DNA of 64,000 bases from positions 1-64,000 of the forward strand of contig NZ_JOIY01000057.1 of assembly GCF_000720185.1 (NCBI RefSeq), read 5' to 3'. The position numbers and the translations under genes were made by a program. The stretch's first letter is position 1; every line of letters starts with the position of its first letter. Positions 16,702 through 25,185 of this stretch are shown here, piece by piece. The stretch comes from Streptomyces sp. NRRL S-340. Lineage in GTDB: Bacteria > Actinomycetota > Actinomycetes > Streptomycetales > Streptomycetaceae. The notes beneath the pieces were generated by a model, which did not search any database, had not been told where the DNA came from, and was given only the letters and a program-made list of their open reading frames with translations.

Positions 16702-17634
16702 ATGGGGGCCGGTCACGACCACGGGCACGCGCACGGCGCCACCGGCACGGCGGCGGCCGCCCACCGCGGCACGCTGCGCATCGCACTGTCGATCACGCTC
16801 GCCGTCATGGTGGTGGAGATCATCGGCGGCGTGGTCGCGGATTCCCTCGCGCTGGTGGCCGACGCCGCCCACATGGCGACGGACGCCCTCGGCCTGGGCA
16901 TGGCGCTGCTCGCCATCCACTTCGCGAACCGGCCGCCGAGCGGGAACCGCACCTTCGGCTACGCCCGCGCCGAGATCCTGGCCGCGCTCGCCAACTGCCT
17001 GCTGCTGCTCGGAGTGGGCGGGTACGTCCTGTACGAGGCGGTGCAGCGGTTCGTGCGGCCCGCCGAGACGCACGGCGGGCTGATGATCGTGTTCGGTCTG
17101 ATCGGCCTGGTGGCGAACTCCGTCTCGCTGGCCCTGCTGATGCGCGGCCAGCGGGAGAGCCTGAACGTGCGCGGCGCGTTCCTGGAGGTGGCCGCGGACG
17201 CGGTCGGCTCGCTGGCCGTGATGGTCTCGGCGGCGGTCATCCTGCTCACCGGCTGGCAGGCCGCCGACCCGATCGCCTCCCTGGCCATCGGCCTGCTGAT
17301 CGTGCCGCGCACGGTCAAGCTGCTGCGCGAGACCCTGGACGTGCTCCTGGAGGCGGCCCCGAAGAACGTCGACATGGACGACGTGCGGGCGCACATCCTG
17401 GCACTGGACGGCGTCGAGGACGTGCACGATCTGCACGCCTGGACGATCACCTCCGGGCTTCCGGTCCTGTCCGCGCACGTGGTGGTCAGTTCCGAGGTGC
17501 TGAGCGCGGTCGGTCACGAAAAGCTGCTGCACGAACTGCAGGGCTGTCTCGGCCACCACTTCGACGTGGAACACTGCACCTTCCAGCTGGAACCCGGCGG
17601 GCATGCCGAGCACGAGGCGCGTCTGTGCCACTGA
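16702..17634 (+). CDS. zitB: ZitB-type zinc exporter (cation diffusion facilitator)
   Basis: A 310-residue CDF-family metal/proton antiporter of the cytoplasmic membrane, expected to export zinc. It opens with a His-rich stretch (GHDHGHAHG), then six hydrophobic segments. The metal-site motifs are in helix 2 (DAAHMATDALGLG) and helix 5 (EVAADAVGSLAVM). The cytoplasmic C-terminal domain carries further histidines (VEDVHDLHAW) and ends in a His/Cys-containing tail. The ATG at 16702 has GGAG at 16692-16695; an upstream in-frame TTG at 16645 is not credible. It is monocistronic or read together with idi (222-base gap). Confidence 0.9.
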   Translation: MGAGHDHGHAHGATGTAAAAHRGTLRIALSITLAVMVVEIIGGVVADSLALVADAAHMATDALGLGMALLAIHFANRPPSGNRTFGYARAEILAALANCLLLLGVGGYVLYEAVQRFVRPAETHGGLMIVFGLIGLVANSVSLALLMRGQRESLNVRGAFLEVAADAVGSLAVMVSAAVILLTGWQAADPIASLAIGLLIVPRTVKLLRETLDVLLEAAPKNVDMDDVRAHILALDGVEDVHDLHAWTITSGLPVLSAHVVVSSEVLSAVGHEKLLHELQGCLGHHFDVEHCTFQLEPGGHAEHEARLCH

Positions 17635-17856
17635 GCGCCCTCCCGGCCCCCGGTCCGCCGGGGTACCCGGACGGTTCCGGTGGCGCCCGGCAGGGCACGA
17701 TCAGTAACCGGGTCCCTCTCGCGGTGACCGTCCGGTGACCGCCGCGCCCGCCCCCGGGCGCGGTGCCGCGGGGACATGCGGGTACGCCGGGAAGTGCCGG
17801 GAGTGCCGGTTTCGTGCGGCAGACTTGGGGCTCGAGGACCGATGCGAAGGATGGGT

Positions 17857-18447
17857 ATGCCGATCACACCTGCCACCGCGACGCACAGCTCGTCGAACGG
17901 CACCGCGGACGCGATCTTGCTGGAACTCGTCGACGAGGACGGCGTGACGATCGGCACCGCGGAGAAGCTCGCCGCGCACCAGCCGCCGGGGCAGCTGCAC
18001 CGCGCCTTCTCCGTCTTCCTCTTCGACGAGCAGGGCCGCCTGCTGCTCCAGCAGCGGGCGCTGGGCAAGTACCACTCCCCCGGTGTGTGGTCCAACACCT
18101 GCTGCGGCCACCCCTACCCCGGCGAGGCGCCCTTCGCGGCCGCTGCCCGGCGGACGTACGAGGAGCTGGGCGTCTCCCCGACGCTGCTCGCCGAGGCGGG
18201 CACCGTCCGCTACAACCACCCGGACCCCGCGTCGGGCCTGGTGGAGCAGGAGTTCAACCACCTCTTCGTCGGCCTGGTGCAGTCACCGCTGCGGCCGGAC
18301 CCGAAGGAGATCGCCGACACCATGTTCGTGGCGCCCGAGGAGCTGGCCGCGCGGCACGCGCGCGACCCGTTCTCGGCGTGGTTCATGACCGTGCTCGACG
18401 CGGCCCGCCCGGCGATCAGGGAGCTGACCGGCCCCGCGGGCTGGTGA
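17857..18447 (+). CDS. idi: Isopentenyl-diphosphate delta-isomerase, type I
   Basis: A 196-residue Nudix-fold enzyme interconverting isopentenyl and dimethylallyl diphosphate, here near genes needing prenyl precursors. Expected features are present: metal-binding H41 and H48, the active-site segment NTCCGHP with Cys83 and H85, the Nudix-like AAARRTYEELGV, and VEQEFNH with Glu130 and Glu132. Three in-frame ATGs occur at 17842, 17851 and 17857. AAGGA lies five bases before the last, so 17857 is chosen. Confidence 0.93.
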   Translation: MPITPATATHSSSNGTADAILLELVDEDGVTIGTAEKLAAHQPPGQLHRAFSVFLFDEQGRLLLQQRALGKYHSPGVWSNTCCGHPYPGEAPFAAAARRTYEELGVSPTLLAEAGTVRYNHPDPASGLVEQEFNHLFVGLVQSPLRPDPKEIADTMFVAPEELAARHARDPFSAWFMTVLDAARPAIRELTGPAGW

Positions 18448-18491
18448 GCCGGCCGGCCCTCGCGAACCGTTTCCGCGGGGTGTTCCAGCTG

Positions 18492-18553
18492 GGCCCTGTC
18501 GTCACGTCCCCGTCTGCCCCGCGGGCGCACGACGGGAATGTGACGACAGGGCC
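18492..18553. terminator. 62-bp inverted repeat between idi and the ATPase gene
   Basis: Perfect 14-bp outer arms (GGCCCTGTCGTCAC at 18492-18505; complement at 18540-18553) enclose a second imperfect pair (GTCCCCGTC with GACGGGAA). The right arm ends at the stop codon of the leftward gene at 18553, so it is well placed as a bidirectional terminator between convergent genes. Length and perfect ends also recall a miniature inverted-repeat element, but no target duplication was found. Confidence 0.65.
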
Positions 18554-19098
18554 TAGGGCCCGGGGGTGAGCGGCAGGGCGGCCCAGATCACCTTGCCGCC
18601 GCCGGCCGTGTGCTCGACGTCGCAGACACCGCCCGCCTCCCGTGCGATCTCGCGCACGAGCAGCAGCCCGCGCCCGCCGGTGCGGCCGTGGTCGGTCTCC
18701 AGCGCGGTCGGCCGGTAGGGGTGGTCGTCCTCGACGGAGACCCGCAGCCAGTCGGCGCCGACGGCGACCTCCACGGCGAGCATCGGCGACAGCACCGCCG
18801 CGTGCCGGACGGCGTTCGTGACCAGCTCGGACACGATCAGCAGCAGGCCGTGGACCAGATCGCCCGAGGCGGGTACGCCCTGGCGGCGCAGCAGGTCGCG
18901 CACGGCGTGCCGGGCCTGCGGGACGGAGGCGTCGACCGCGGGAGCGGTGAACCGCCAGACGCCCTCGTACGGCATCGGGGCCGGCGGGGGCGGCGGCGCG
19001 CCCTCCAGCGGGGCCGGCGGGGGCGGCGGCACGCCGTCCAGGGGGGCCGCTGTGCCGCCTGCTGGGCGCGGGCCGTCCCCACGCCCGTGGTCGTCCAT
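18553..19098 (-). CDS. ATP-binding anti-sigma-factor-like regulator (HATPase_c, RsbW type)
   Basis: A 181-residue protein with a disordered N-terminal third containing two PPPPPAP repeats (DGVPPPPPAP, EGAPPPPPAP), then an HATPase_c domain. The domain has the N-box (VSELVTNAVRHA), a G1-like SVEDDHPYRP and the G2 region TGGRGLLLV. Streptomyces has many such proteins; they act as anti-sigma kinases or orphan serine kinases, and the partner cannot be named. The ATG at 19098 is preferred, though the ribosome binding site is weak; GTG codons at 19131 and 19134 are alternatives. Confidence 0.82.
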   Translation of the reverse strand: MDDHGRGDGPRPAGGTAAPLDGVPPPPPAPLEGAPPPPPAPMPYEGVWRFTAPAVDASVPQARHAVRDLLRRQGVPASGDLVHGLLLIVSELVTNAVRHAAVLSPMLAVEVAVGADWLRVSVEDDHPYRPTALETDHGRTGGRGLLLVREIAREAGGVCDVEHTAGGGKVIWAALPLTPGP

Positions 19099-19347
19099 CG
19101 TCCGGTCGCCACCCTCGCGCTCGATTGTCACCACACGACGAGTGTTGGTACCGCGGCGCGCGGCCCCAAGGAGTGAACACAAGTCAGCCGGTTCCCGGCC
19201 CTTTCCGATCGTTTCAGTCGTCCACGGCGCCGACCTGGACCGGCTCTGCCCGACCGGCGCCGCGTTTGCGAACTTTTCGGGTTGTACGGGTTCCCTCCGC
19301 GACCCCGGTCGCGATCGAACGCCCGATCGAGCCGATAGCATCCGGCC

Positions 19348-20094
19348 ATGGAGCCGCAGCTGCTGCACGACGTCACCGACGCGGTCGCCACCGTCGTCGT
19401 CCACCACCCGGCCAAGCGCAACGCCATGACGGCGGCCATGTGGCGGGCGCTGCCGCCGCTCCTGGACCGCCTGGCGGCCGACCCGGGCGTACGGGCGCTG
19501 GTGCTGACGGGTGCGGACGGAACGTTCTGCGCCGGTGCGGACATCTCCACGCTGCGCGAGTCGCCCGCCGAGGCGCAGCAGCTCGCCGTGCTCGCCGAGG
19601 AGGCGCTCGCCGCCTTCCCCAGACCGACCCTGGCCGCCGTGCGCGGGCACTGCGTCGGCGGCGGCGCGCAGCTCGCGGCCGCCTGCGACCTGCGGTTCGC
19701 CGAGGAGGGCGCGCTGTTCGGGGTGACCCCGGCCAGACTCGGGATCGTCTATCCCGCCTCCGCGACCCGCCGACTGGTGTCCCTGGTGGGCCCGGCCACC
19801 GCCAAGTACCTGCTGTTCTCCGGCGAGCTGATCGGTGCGCGGCGGGCGCTGCGCACCGGGCTGGTCGACGAAGTGCTGCCCGAGGGAGGTCTGGACGAGC
19901 GTGTCGCGGAGTTCACCCGTCTCCTGACCTCGCGCTCGCCGCTGACGCAGGCGGCGGCCAAGGAGTTCGCGGACGGCCGCACGGACCGCGACGCCCACTG
20001 GGCCGCCCAGGCGCGCGGCAGCGGCGACACCGCCGAGGGCGTCGCCGCCTTCCTGGAACGCCGGGCGCCGCGCTTCACCTGGAGCGCCGAGTAG
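19348..20094 (+). CDS. Enoyl-CoA hydratase/isomerase family protein
   Basis: A 248-residue crotonase-fold protein with the oxyanion-hole segments FCAGADISTL (residues 57-66) and GHCVGGGAQLAAACDLRFA. The first catalytic glutamate position of true hydratases (GGGxE) is Gln here (GGGAQ), and the second lies in a region reading VTPARLGIVYP where hydratases often have PExxLG. Hydration activity is therefore uncertain and another crotonase reaction is possible. It stands alone, convergent with the DJ-1 gene. Confidence 0.83.
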   Translation: MEPQLLHDVTDAVATVVVHHPAKRNAMTAAMWRALPPLLDRLAADPGVRALVLTGADGTFCAGADISTLRESPAEAQQLAVLAEEALAAFPRPTLAAVRGHCVGGGAQLAAACDLRFAEEGALFGVTPARLGIVYPASATRRLVSLVGPATAKYLLFSGELIGARRALRTGLVDEVLPEGGLDERVAEFTRLLTSRSPLTQAAAKEFADGRTDRDAHWAAQARGSGDTAEGVAAFLERRAPRFTWSAE

Positions 20095-20130
20095 GGGCGG
20101 GGAGCGCGGACCGGGGCACGGCGCGCGGCT

Positions 20131-20766
20131 CTACCGGAGGTAGGGGCGGCTGTCGGCGCGGAGCTTCTCCACGAGGTGGGCGGGGGCCTTCTGCGGGGAG
20201 CCGGCGTCGTAGGGCGGCTGGGGGTCGTACTCGGTCAGGAGCTGGACGGCCTGGGCCGTCTCGTCGCCCGCGATGCGGCCGAGCAGCGTGAGCCCCATGT
20301 CGATGCCGGAGGAGACGCCCGCGGCGGTGACGTACTTGCCGTCGGTGACCACCCGCTCGCCGGTGGGCTCCGCGCCGAGCGAGGCGAGGTGGTCGAGGGC
20401 CAGCCAGTGGGAGGTGGCGCGCCGGCCGCGCAGGAGTCCGGCCGCGCCGAGCAGCAGGGAGCCGGTGCACACGGAGGTGGTCCAGGTGCTGGTGGCATCG
20501 GCGGCGCGCAGCCAGTCGAGGAGGGCCGCGTCGTCCATCCGCGCGCTCTGGCCGGGTCCGCCCGGGACGACCACGATGTCGGGGGACGGTACGTCGGCCA
20601 GGGTGCGGTCGGCGGTCAGGGCGAGGTTCCCGGTGTCCGTGCGCACCGGGCCGGTCCGCTCGGCGACGAAGACGGTGTCCGCGCCGGGCAGGCGGCCCAG
20701 CGTCTCGTACGGGCCGACGGCGTCGAGCGCGGTGAAGCGGTCGTAGAGGACGATGGCGATCTGCAT
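20131..20766 (-). CDS. DJ-1/PfpI family protein
   Basis: A 211-residue glutamine-amidotransferase-like protein. The nucleophile elbow is SVCTGSLLLGAAGLL, preceded by the VVVPGGPG strand, and a histidine follows in RATSHWLAL. Members include isonitrile hydratases and stress proteins; the substrate is not predictable. GAAGGGAA precedes the ATG. It lies 115 bases downstream of a GlxA-type regulator whose N-terminal domain is homologous to it, so the two probably form an operon and may respond to related small molecules. Confidence 0.88.
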   Translation of the reverse strand: MQIAIVLYDRFTALDAVGPYETLGRLPGADTVFVAERTGPVRTDTGNLALTADRTLADVPSPDIVVVPGGPGQSARMDDAALLDWLRAADATSTWTTSVCTGSLLLGAAGLLRGRRATSHWLALDHLASLGAEPTGERVVTDGKYVTAAGVSSGIDMGLTLLGRIAGDETAQAVQLLTEYDPQPPYDAGSPQKAPAHLVEKLRADSRPYLR

Positions 20767-20881
20767 GGTCTTCCCTTCGGTGAGCCGCACGGAGCGGCCC
20801 CGGCCGGTGAACGGCCGGCGGACGCCCGGCGGACGGTCGGCGGGCCGCACGGGGAGCGCCGTGAGCGCCGTGGACGGGAGG

Positions 20882-21844
20882 TCAGGTGGTGGCGTGCGCC
20901 GGGCGGAAGCGGCGCCGGTACTCCGCCGGTGACGCGCCGAGCGTGCGCAGGAAGGCGCGCCGCATGGCCTCGGGCGTGCCGTAGCCGCTGGCACGGGCGA
21001 TCTGCGCGATGCCGTCGGCGGTGTCCTCCAGCAGCCGCCGGGCGTGTTCCAGGCGGACCCGGTCGACGTACCGGCCCGGGGACATGCCCGTCTCGGCCTG
21101 GAAGGCCCGGGCGAAGTGGCGGGGGGAGAGGGCGGCGCGGACGGCGAGCGCCTCGACGGTCAGGTCACCGGCAGGGTGCTCGGTGATCCACTGCTGGACC
21201 TCCCTGAGCGGCTCGCGGTGGGCGGTCTGCGCGGTGAGCTGCGCGCTGAACTGCGCCTGGTTGCCGGGTCTGCGCAGGAAGACCACCAGGTGGCGGGCGA
21301 CGGTGAGCGCGGTGTCGCGGCCCAGGTCCTCCTCGACGAGCGCGAGGGCCAGGTCGATGCCCGCGGTGACACCGGCCGAGGTGGCCACCTGGCCGTCCCG
21401 TACGAAGATCGGGTCGGCCTCGACCCGGACCGCGGGATGGTCGCGGGCGAGTTGCGCGCAGTACGCCCAGTGCGTGGTGGCGCGGCGCCCGTCCAGCAGG
21501 CCCGCCTCGGCCAGCAGGACCGCGCCGGTGCACACCGAGACCAGCCGGGCCGCGCACGGACCGTGTCCGCGCACCCACTCGACCAGGCGCGGATCGGACC
21601 GGCGGGTGCCCTCGCCCCCGGGGACGAGGAGGGTGTGCGCCCGGGGCGCGCCGGTGAGCGCGGTGTCCGGCACGAGGCTCAGGCCGCTGGAGGTGCGCAC
21701 GGGGGCGCCGTCCAGCGAGGCCGTACGGAGCCGGTAGCTGCCCGGGGTGTGCTTCTCGGCTCCGGCGAACACCTCCAGGGGGCCGGTGACGTCCAGGCTC
21801 TGCACGCCGTCGAAGAGGACGACGAGAACGGTTCGCTGCGCCAT
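20882..21844 (-). CDS. GlxA-family transcriptional regulator (DJ-1-like domain plus AraC HTH)
   Basis: A 320-residue regulator. Residues 1-190 form a DJ-1/PfpI-like sensor domain with the [16 protein letters not shown] nucleophile region. Residues about 215-315 are an AraC-type double helix-turn-helix ([21 protein letters not shown] and [20 protein letters not shown]). The effector is unknown. Transcribed just before the DJ-1 protein gene and divergent from tex across a 204-base gap. Confidence 0.9.
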   Translation of the reverse strand: MAQRTVLVVLFDGVQSLDVTGPLEVFAGAEKHTPGSYRLRTASLDGAPVRTSSGLSLVPDTALTGAPRAHTLLVPGGEGTRRSDPRLVEWVRGHGPCAARLVSVCTGAVLLAEAGLLDGRRATTHWAYCAQLARDHPAVRVEADPIFVRDGQVATSAGVTAGIDLALALVEEDLGRDTALTVARHLVVFLRRPGNQAQFSAQLTAQTAHREPLREVQQWITEHPAGDLTVEALAVRAALSPRHFARAFQAETGMSPGRYVDRVRLEHARRLLEDTADGIAQIARASGYGTPEAMRRAFLRTLGASPAEYRRRFRPAHATT

Positions 21845-22048
21845 GCCGTCGATTCTGGGCGGGCGCGACGACGGCCGCAACGACGGGTTTCCCACCTTTC
21901 CGGCCATGCGCCCGCCGGGCCGGCCGGGCCGCGGGCGCCCGGCTCCGCCGTGGCGACGCGCCCGCCGGGGACCGCCCTGATCCCCGGATGCCGGTGCCGC
22001 CTGCCACAATTGCGGCGCAACCCGAAGTGGAGAAGGCGGTACCGGAAC

Positions 22049-24430
22049 GTGACGACACCCGGGTCCCTCGCAGCAGGGTCCATCGAAGGCAGGATCGCCG
22101 AGGAACTCGGCGTCAGGGAGCGGCAGGTCAGGGCCGCCGTGGAGTTGCTCGACGGCGGTTCGACGGTGCCCTTCATCGCCCGCTACCGCAAGGAAGCGAC
22201 CGAGATGCTCGACGATGCGCAGTTGCGCACGCTCGAGGAGCGGCTGCGCTATCTGCGGGAGCTGGAGGACCGGCGGGCCGCGATCCTGGACTCGGTGCGC
22301 GAGCAGGGCAAGCTCACCGGTGAACTGGAGGCGCGGATCCGGGGCGCCGAGACGAAGGCGCGGCTGGAGGACATCTACCTGCCGTTCAAGCCGAAGCGGC
22401 GGACGAAGGCGCAGATCGCGCGGGAGGCGGGCCTGGAGCCGCTGGCGGACGGCCTGCTGGGCGACCCGGGCGTGGAGCCGCTGGCCGCGGCGGCGGCCTT
22501 CGTGGACGCGGACAAGGGGGTGGCCGATCCGCAGGCCGCGCTCGACGGGGCCCGCGCGATCCTCACCGAGCGGTTCTCCGAGGACGCCGACCTGATCGGC
22601 GAGGTCCGCGAGCGCATGTGGACGCGCGGGCGGCTGGCCGCGAAGGTGCGCGAGGGCAAGGAGGAGGCGGGCGCGAAGTTCGCCGACTACTTCGACTTCG
22701 CGGAGCCGTTCACCGAGCTGCCCTCGCACCGGATCCTGGCGATGCTGCGCGGCGAGAAGGAAGAGGTCCTCGACCTCGTCCTGGAGCCCGAGGAGCCGAC
22801 CGACGGCCCGTCGTCGTACGAGGCGATCGTGGCGCACCGCTTCGGCATCGCGGACCGCGGCCGGCCCGCCGACAAGTGGCTCACCGACACGGTCCGCTGG
22901 GCCTGGCGCACCCGGATCCTCGTCCACCTCGGCATCGACCTGCGGCTGCGGCTGCGGACGGCCGCCGAGGACGAGGCGGTGAACGTGTTCGCGGCCAACC
23001 TGCGTGACCTGCTGCTGGCCGCCCCGGCGGGCACCCGCGCGACGCTGGGCCTGGACCCGGGCTTCCGTACGGGTGTGAAGGTCGCCGTGGTCGACGCGAC
23101 CGGCAAGGTCGTCGCCACGGACGTCATCCACCCGCACGTCCCGGCCAACAAGTGGGACGAGGCCATCGCCACGCTGGCGCGCCTGGCCCGGGAGCACGCC
23201 GTCGAACTGGTCGCGATCGGCAACGGCACGGCGTCCAGGGAGACCGACAAGCTCGCCGGTGAACTGATCACCAGGCACCCCGAGCTGAAACTCACCAAGG
23301 TGATGGTGTCCGAGGCGGGCGCGTCCGTGTACTCCGCCTCCGCGTACGCCTCGCAGGAGCTGCCCGGGATGGACGTGTCGCTGCGCGGCGCGGTGTCCAT
23401 CGCGCGCCGGCTGCAGGACCCGCTGGCCGAGCTGGTGAAGATCGACCCGAAGTCGATCGGTGTCGGCCAGTACCAGCACGACCTGTCCGAGGTGAAGCTG
23501 TCCCGCTCCCTGGACGCGGTGGTCGAGGACTGTGTGAACGGTGTCGGGGTGGACGTCAACACCGCGTCCGTGCCGCTGCTCTCGCGCGTCTCCGGCATCA
23601 CCGGCTCGCTCGCCGAGAACATCGTGGCGCACCGCGACGCCAACGGCCCGTTCACCTCGCGCGCCCAGCTGAAGAAGGTCTCGCGGCTCGGTCCGAAGGC
23701 CTACGAGCAGTGCGCGGGCTTCCTCCGCATCCGCGGCGGCGACGACCCGCTGGACGCCTCCAGCGTGCACCCGGAGGCGTACCCGGTGGTGCGCCGGATG
23801 GTGAAGACCACCGGCCAGGAGGTGGCCTCGCTCGTCGGGAACACGGGTGTGCTGCGCTCGCTGCGCCCGGCCGACTTCGTCGACGACACGTTCGGTCTGC
23901 CCACGGTCACCGACATCCTCAAGGAGCTGGAGAAGCCGGGGCGCGACCCGCGGCCCGCCTTCAGGACGGCCACCTTCAAGGAGGGCGTGGAGAAGATCTC
24001 CGACCTGTCCTCGGGGATGGTCCTGGAGGGCGTCGTGACGAACGTGGCGGCGTTCGGCGCGTTCGTGGACGTCGGTGTCCACCAGGACGGTCTGGTGCAC
24101 GTGTCGGCGATGTCGAAGACCTTCGTCAAGGACCCGCGGGACGTGGTCAAGCCCGGCGACATCGTCAAGGTGAAGGTGCTGGACGTCGACATCCCGCGCA
24201 AGCGGATCTCGCTGACCCTGCGCCTGGACGACGAGGCGGCGCCGCAGGACCGTCAGGGACAGGGCGGCGGCGGTGAGCCGCGCCGGCGCGGCGGCCGGCC
24301 GCCGCAGCAGCGCCAGGGCCGCGGTGGCGGCGGTGGCGGCTCACGTCAGGCGCCGGCGCCGGCCAACGGCGCCATGGCGGACGCGCTGCGCCGGGCCGGT
24401 CTGCTGGACTCCGACAAGGGCCGTCGCTGA
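22049..24430 (+). CDS. tex: Tex family RNA-binding transcription accessory protein
   Basis: A 793-residue protein of the conserved Tex family, which binds nucleic acid and is implicated in transcription fidelity and stress tolerance. Domains in order: N-terminal helical region ([15 protein letters not shown]), YqgF/RNase H-like domain ([18 protein letters not shown]), helix-hairpin-helix region ([15 protein letters not shown]), and an S1 RNA-binding domain ([20 protein letters not shown]). A C-terminal Arg/Gly/Gln-rich tail (about residues 715-760) is likely disordered and RNA-binding. The GTG at 22049 is chosen as the family start; the much longer open frame upstream is not coding. Confidence 0.93.
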   Translation: MTTPGSLAAGSIEGRIAEELGVRERQVRAAVELLDGGSTVPFIARYRKEATEMLDDAQLRTLEERLRYLRELEDRRAAILDSVREQGKLTGELEARIRGAETKARLEDIYLPFKPKRRTKAQIAREAGLEPLADGLLGDPGVEPLAAAAAFVDADKGVADPQAALDGARAILTERFSEDADLIGEVRERMWTRGRLAAKVREGKEEAGAKFADYFDFAEPFTELPSHRILAMLRGEKEEVLDLVLEPEEPTDGPSSYEAIVAHRFGIADRGRPADKWLTDTVRWAWRTRILVHLGIDLRLRLRTAAEDEAVNVFAANLRDLLLAAPAGTRATLGLDPGFRTGVKVAVVDATGKVVATDVIHPHVPANKWDEAIATLARLAREHAVELVAIGNGTASRETDKLAGELITRHPELKLTKVMVSEAGASVYSASAYASQELPGMDVSLRGAVSIARRLQDPLAELVKIDPKSIGVGQYQHDLSEVKLSRSLDAVVEDCVNGVGVDVNTASVPLLSRVSGITGSLAENIVAHRDANGPFTSRAQLKKVSRLGPKAYEQCAGFLRIRGGDDPLDASSVHPEAYPVVRRMVKTTGQEVASLVGNTGVLRSLRPADFVDDTFGLPTVTDILKELEKPGRDPRPAFRTATFKEGVEKISDLSSGMVLEGVVTNVAAFGAFVDVGVHQDGLVHVSAMSKTFVKDPRDVVKPGDIVKVKVLDVDIPRKRISLTLRLDDEAAPQDRQGQGGGGEPRRRGGRPPQQRQGRGGGGGGSRQAPAPANGAMADALRRAGLLDSDKGRR

Positions 24431-24438
24431 CGTACCGC

Positions 24439-24474
24439 GGGCCCGGCCCCCGCGTGGTGCGGTGGGCCGGGCCC
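24439..24474 (+). terminator. Hairpin terminator of tex
   Basis: Perfect 11-bp arms GGGCCCGGCCC and GGGCCGGGCCC with a 14-base loop, starting eight bases after the tex stop codon. No U-run. The right arm forms part of the tandem repeat at 24461-24522. Confidence 0.65.
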
Positions 24475-24522
24475 GGTGGCCGCGTCGCGGCGGTGGGCCG
24501 GGCCCGGTGGCCGCGTCGCGGC
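24461..24522. repeat. Perfect 31-bp tandem duplication
   Basis: Two head-to-tail identical copies of a 31-bp unit beginning GGTGGGCCGGGCCC lie between tex and the small leftward gene. Each copy carries one half of the terminator stem, so the duplication provides a second possible right arm. It looks like a slippage or recombination product in non-coding DNA. Confidence 0.8.
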
Positions 24523-24589
24523 GGTCCGCCGTCCGGCGCGCGTCACTGCCGGGGACGCGCGGGCAGGACGGGCGCCGTGGACGGGGCCG

Positions 24590-24802
24590 CTATCGCGGAG
24601 CCTGGCCGGGCGGCAGCGCGGAGTGCGGCCGTGGGGAGGCGTTCCGCGCCCCGGGGCCGGGCTCGAAGGCGCCCGACGGCTGCCCCGTCCGCATCACCTG
24701 GTCGAGTTCGCGCCGTATGCTCGTGGCCGCGTCACGGACCCGTGCGGGTACGTCACCGCGTTCCGCGACCAGCTGGTGGTAGATGGGGGCGTCCTGGAAC
24801 AT
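24590..24802 (-). CDS. Conserved hypothetical small protein (70 aa)
   Basis: A 70-residue soluble protein beginning MFQDAPIYHQLVAERGDVPARV. The N-terminal 40 residues look helical and charged (RDAATSIRRELDQVM), and the C-terminal 30 are Pro/Gly/Arg-rich and probably disordered. I recall similar short proteins annotated as hypothetical across Streptomyces, but no function. The ATG at 24802 is the last in-frame start of a long spurious open frame; an AGAAAGG lies about 12 bases upstream. Low base-level evidence otherwise. Confidence 0.6.
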   Translation of the reverse strand: MFQDAPIYHQLVAERGDVPARVRDAATSIRRELDQVMRTGQPSGAFEPGPGARNASPRPHSALPPGQAPR

Positions 24803-25185
24803 GGGCGACCATGCCTTTCTGTCTGCGGCTTCACTCCGGTGGGCAACGGTTGCCGAGTGTAAGGCCCCCTGGCCGAGGCACCTGTGACCGCCTCCGGGCA
24901 GGTACTCGACAAGGGCGTGAGGACCGGTTCGGGTCCTGACCTGACGACCGGACCCGGGTTCCGGCCCGAGGACCGGGCCCGGGTTCGCGCCGTCGCCGGC
25001 GCCCGGGCCGCCGGACGGCCTCCGGTGCTGTGGCCGGGAAGGTCCGCCGGGAAGCTCGCGGCGTCCGGTGCGGTGGACCGCAGGGCGGAGCACGACCCGC
25101 GTACCGGAAGTACCCGTGGGACGCGACCGCGCGGCGAGGCGCCGTGCCGGGCGTCGCGAGCCGGTGGACCTTCCCGGTCGCCGCA
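24803..25185. other. Non-coding stretch between a small gene and the ABC-F gene
   Basis: About 380 bases without a supportable gene. It contains an imperfect repeat of a GACCGG-CCCGGGTT unit (around 24935-24990) and no recognisable terminator with clean arms. The promoter of the 70-residue protein gene should lie at its left end. Nothing else seen. Confidence 0.55.

Noticed and set aside
20882..24100. 1072-codon minus-strand open frame
   Set aside because: Only its last 320 codons (from 21844) are a real gene, the GlxA regulator; the rest is antisense to tex.
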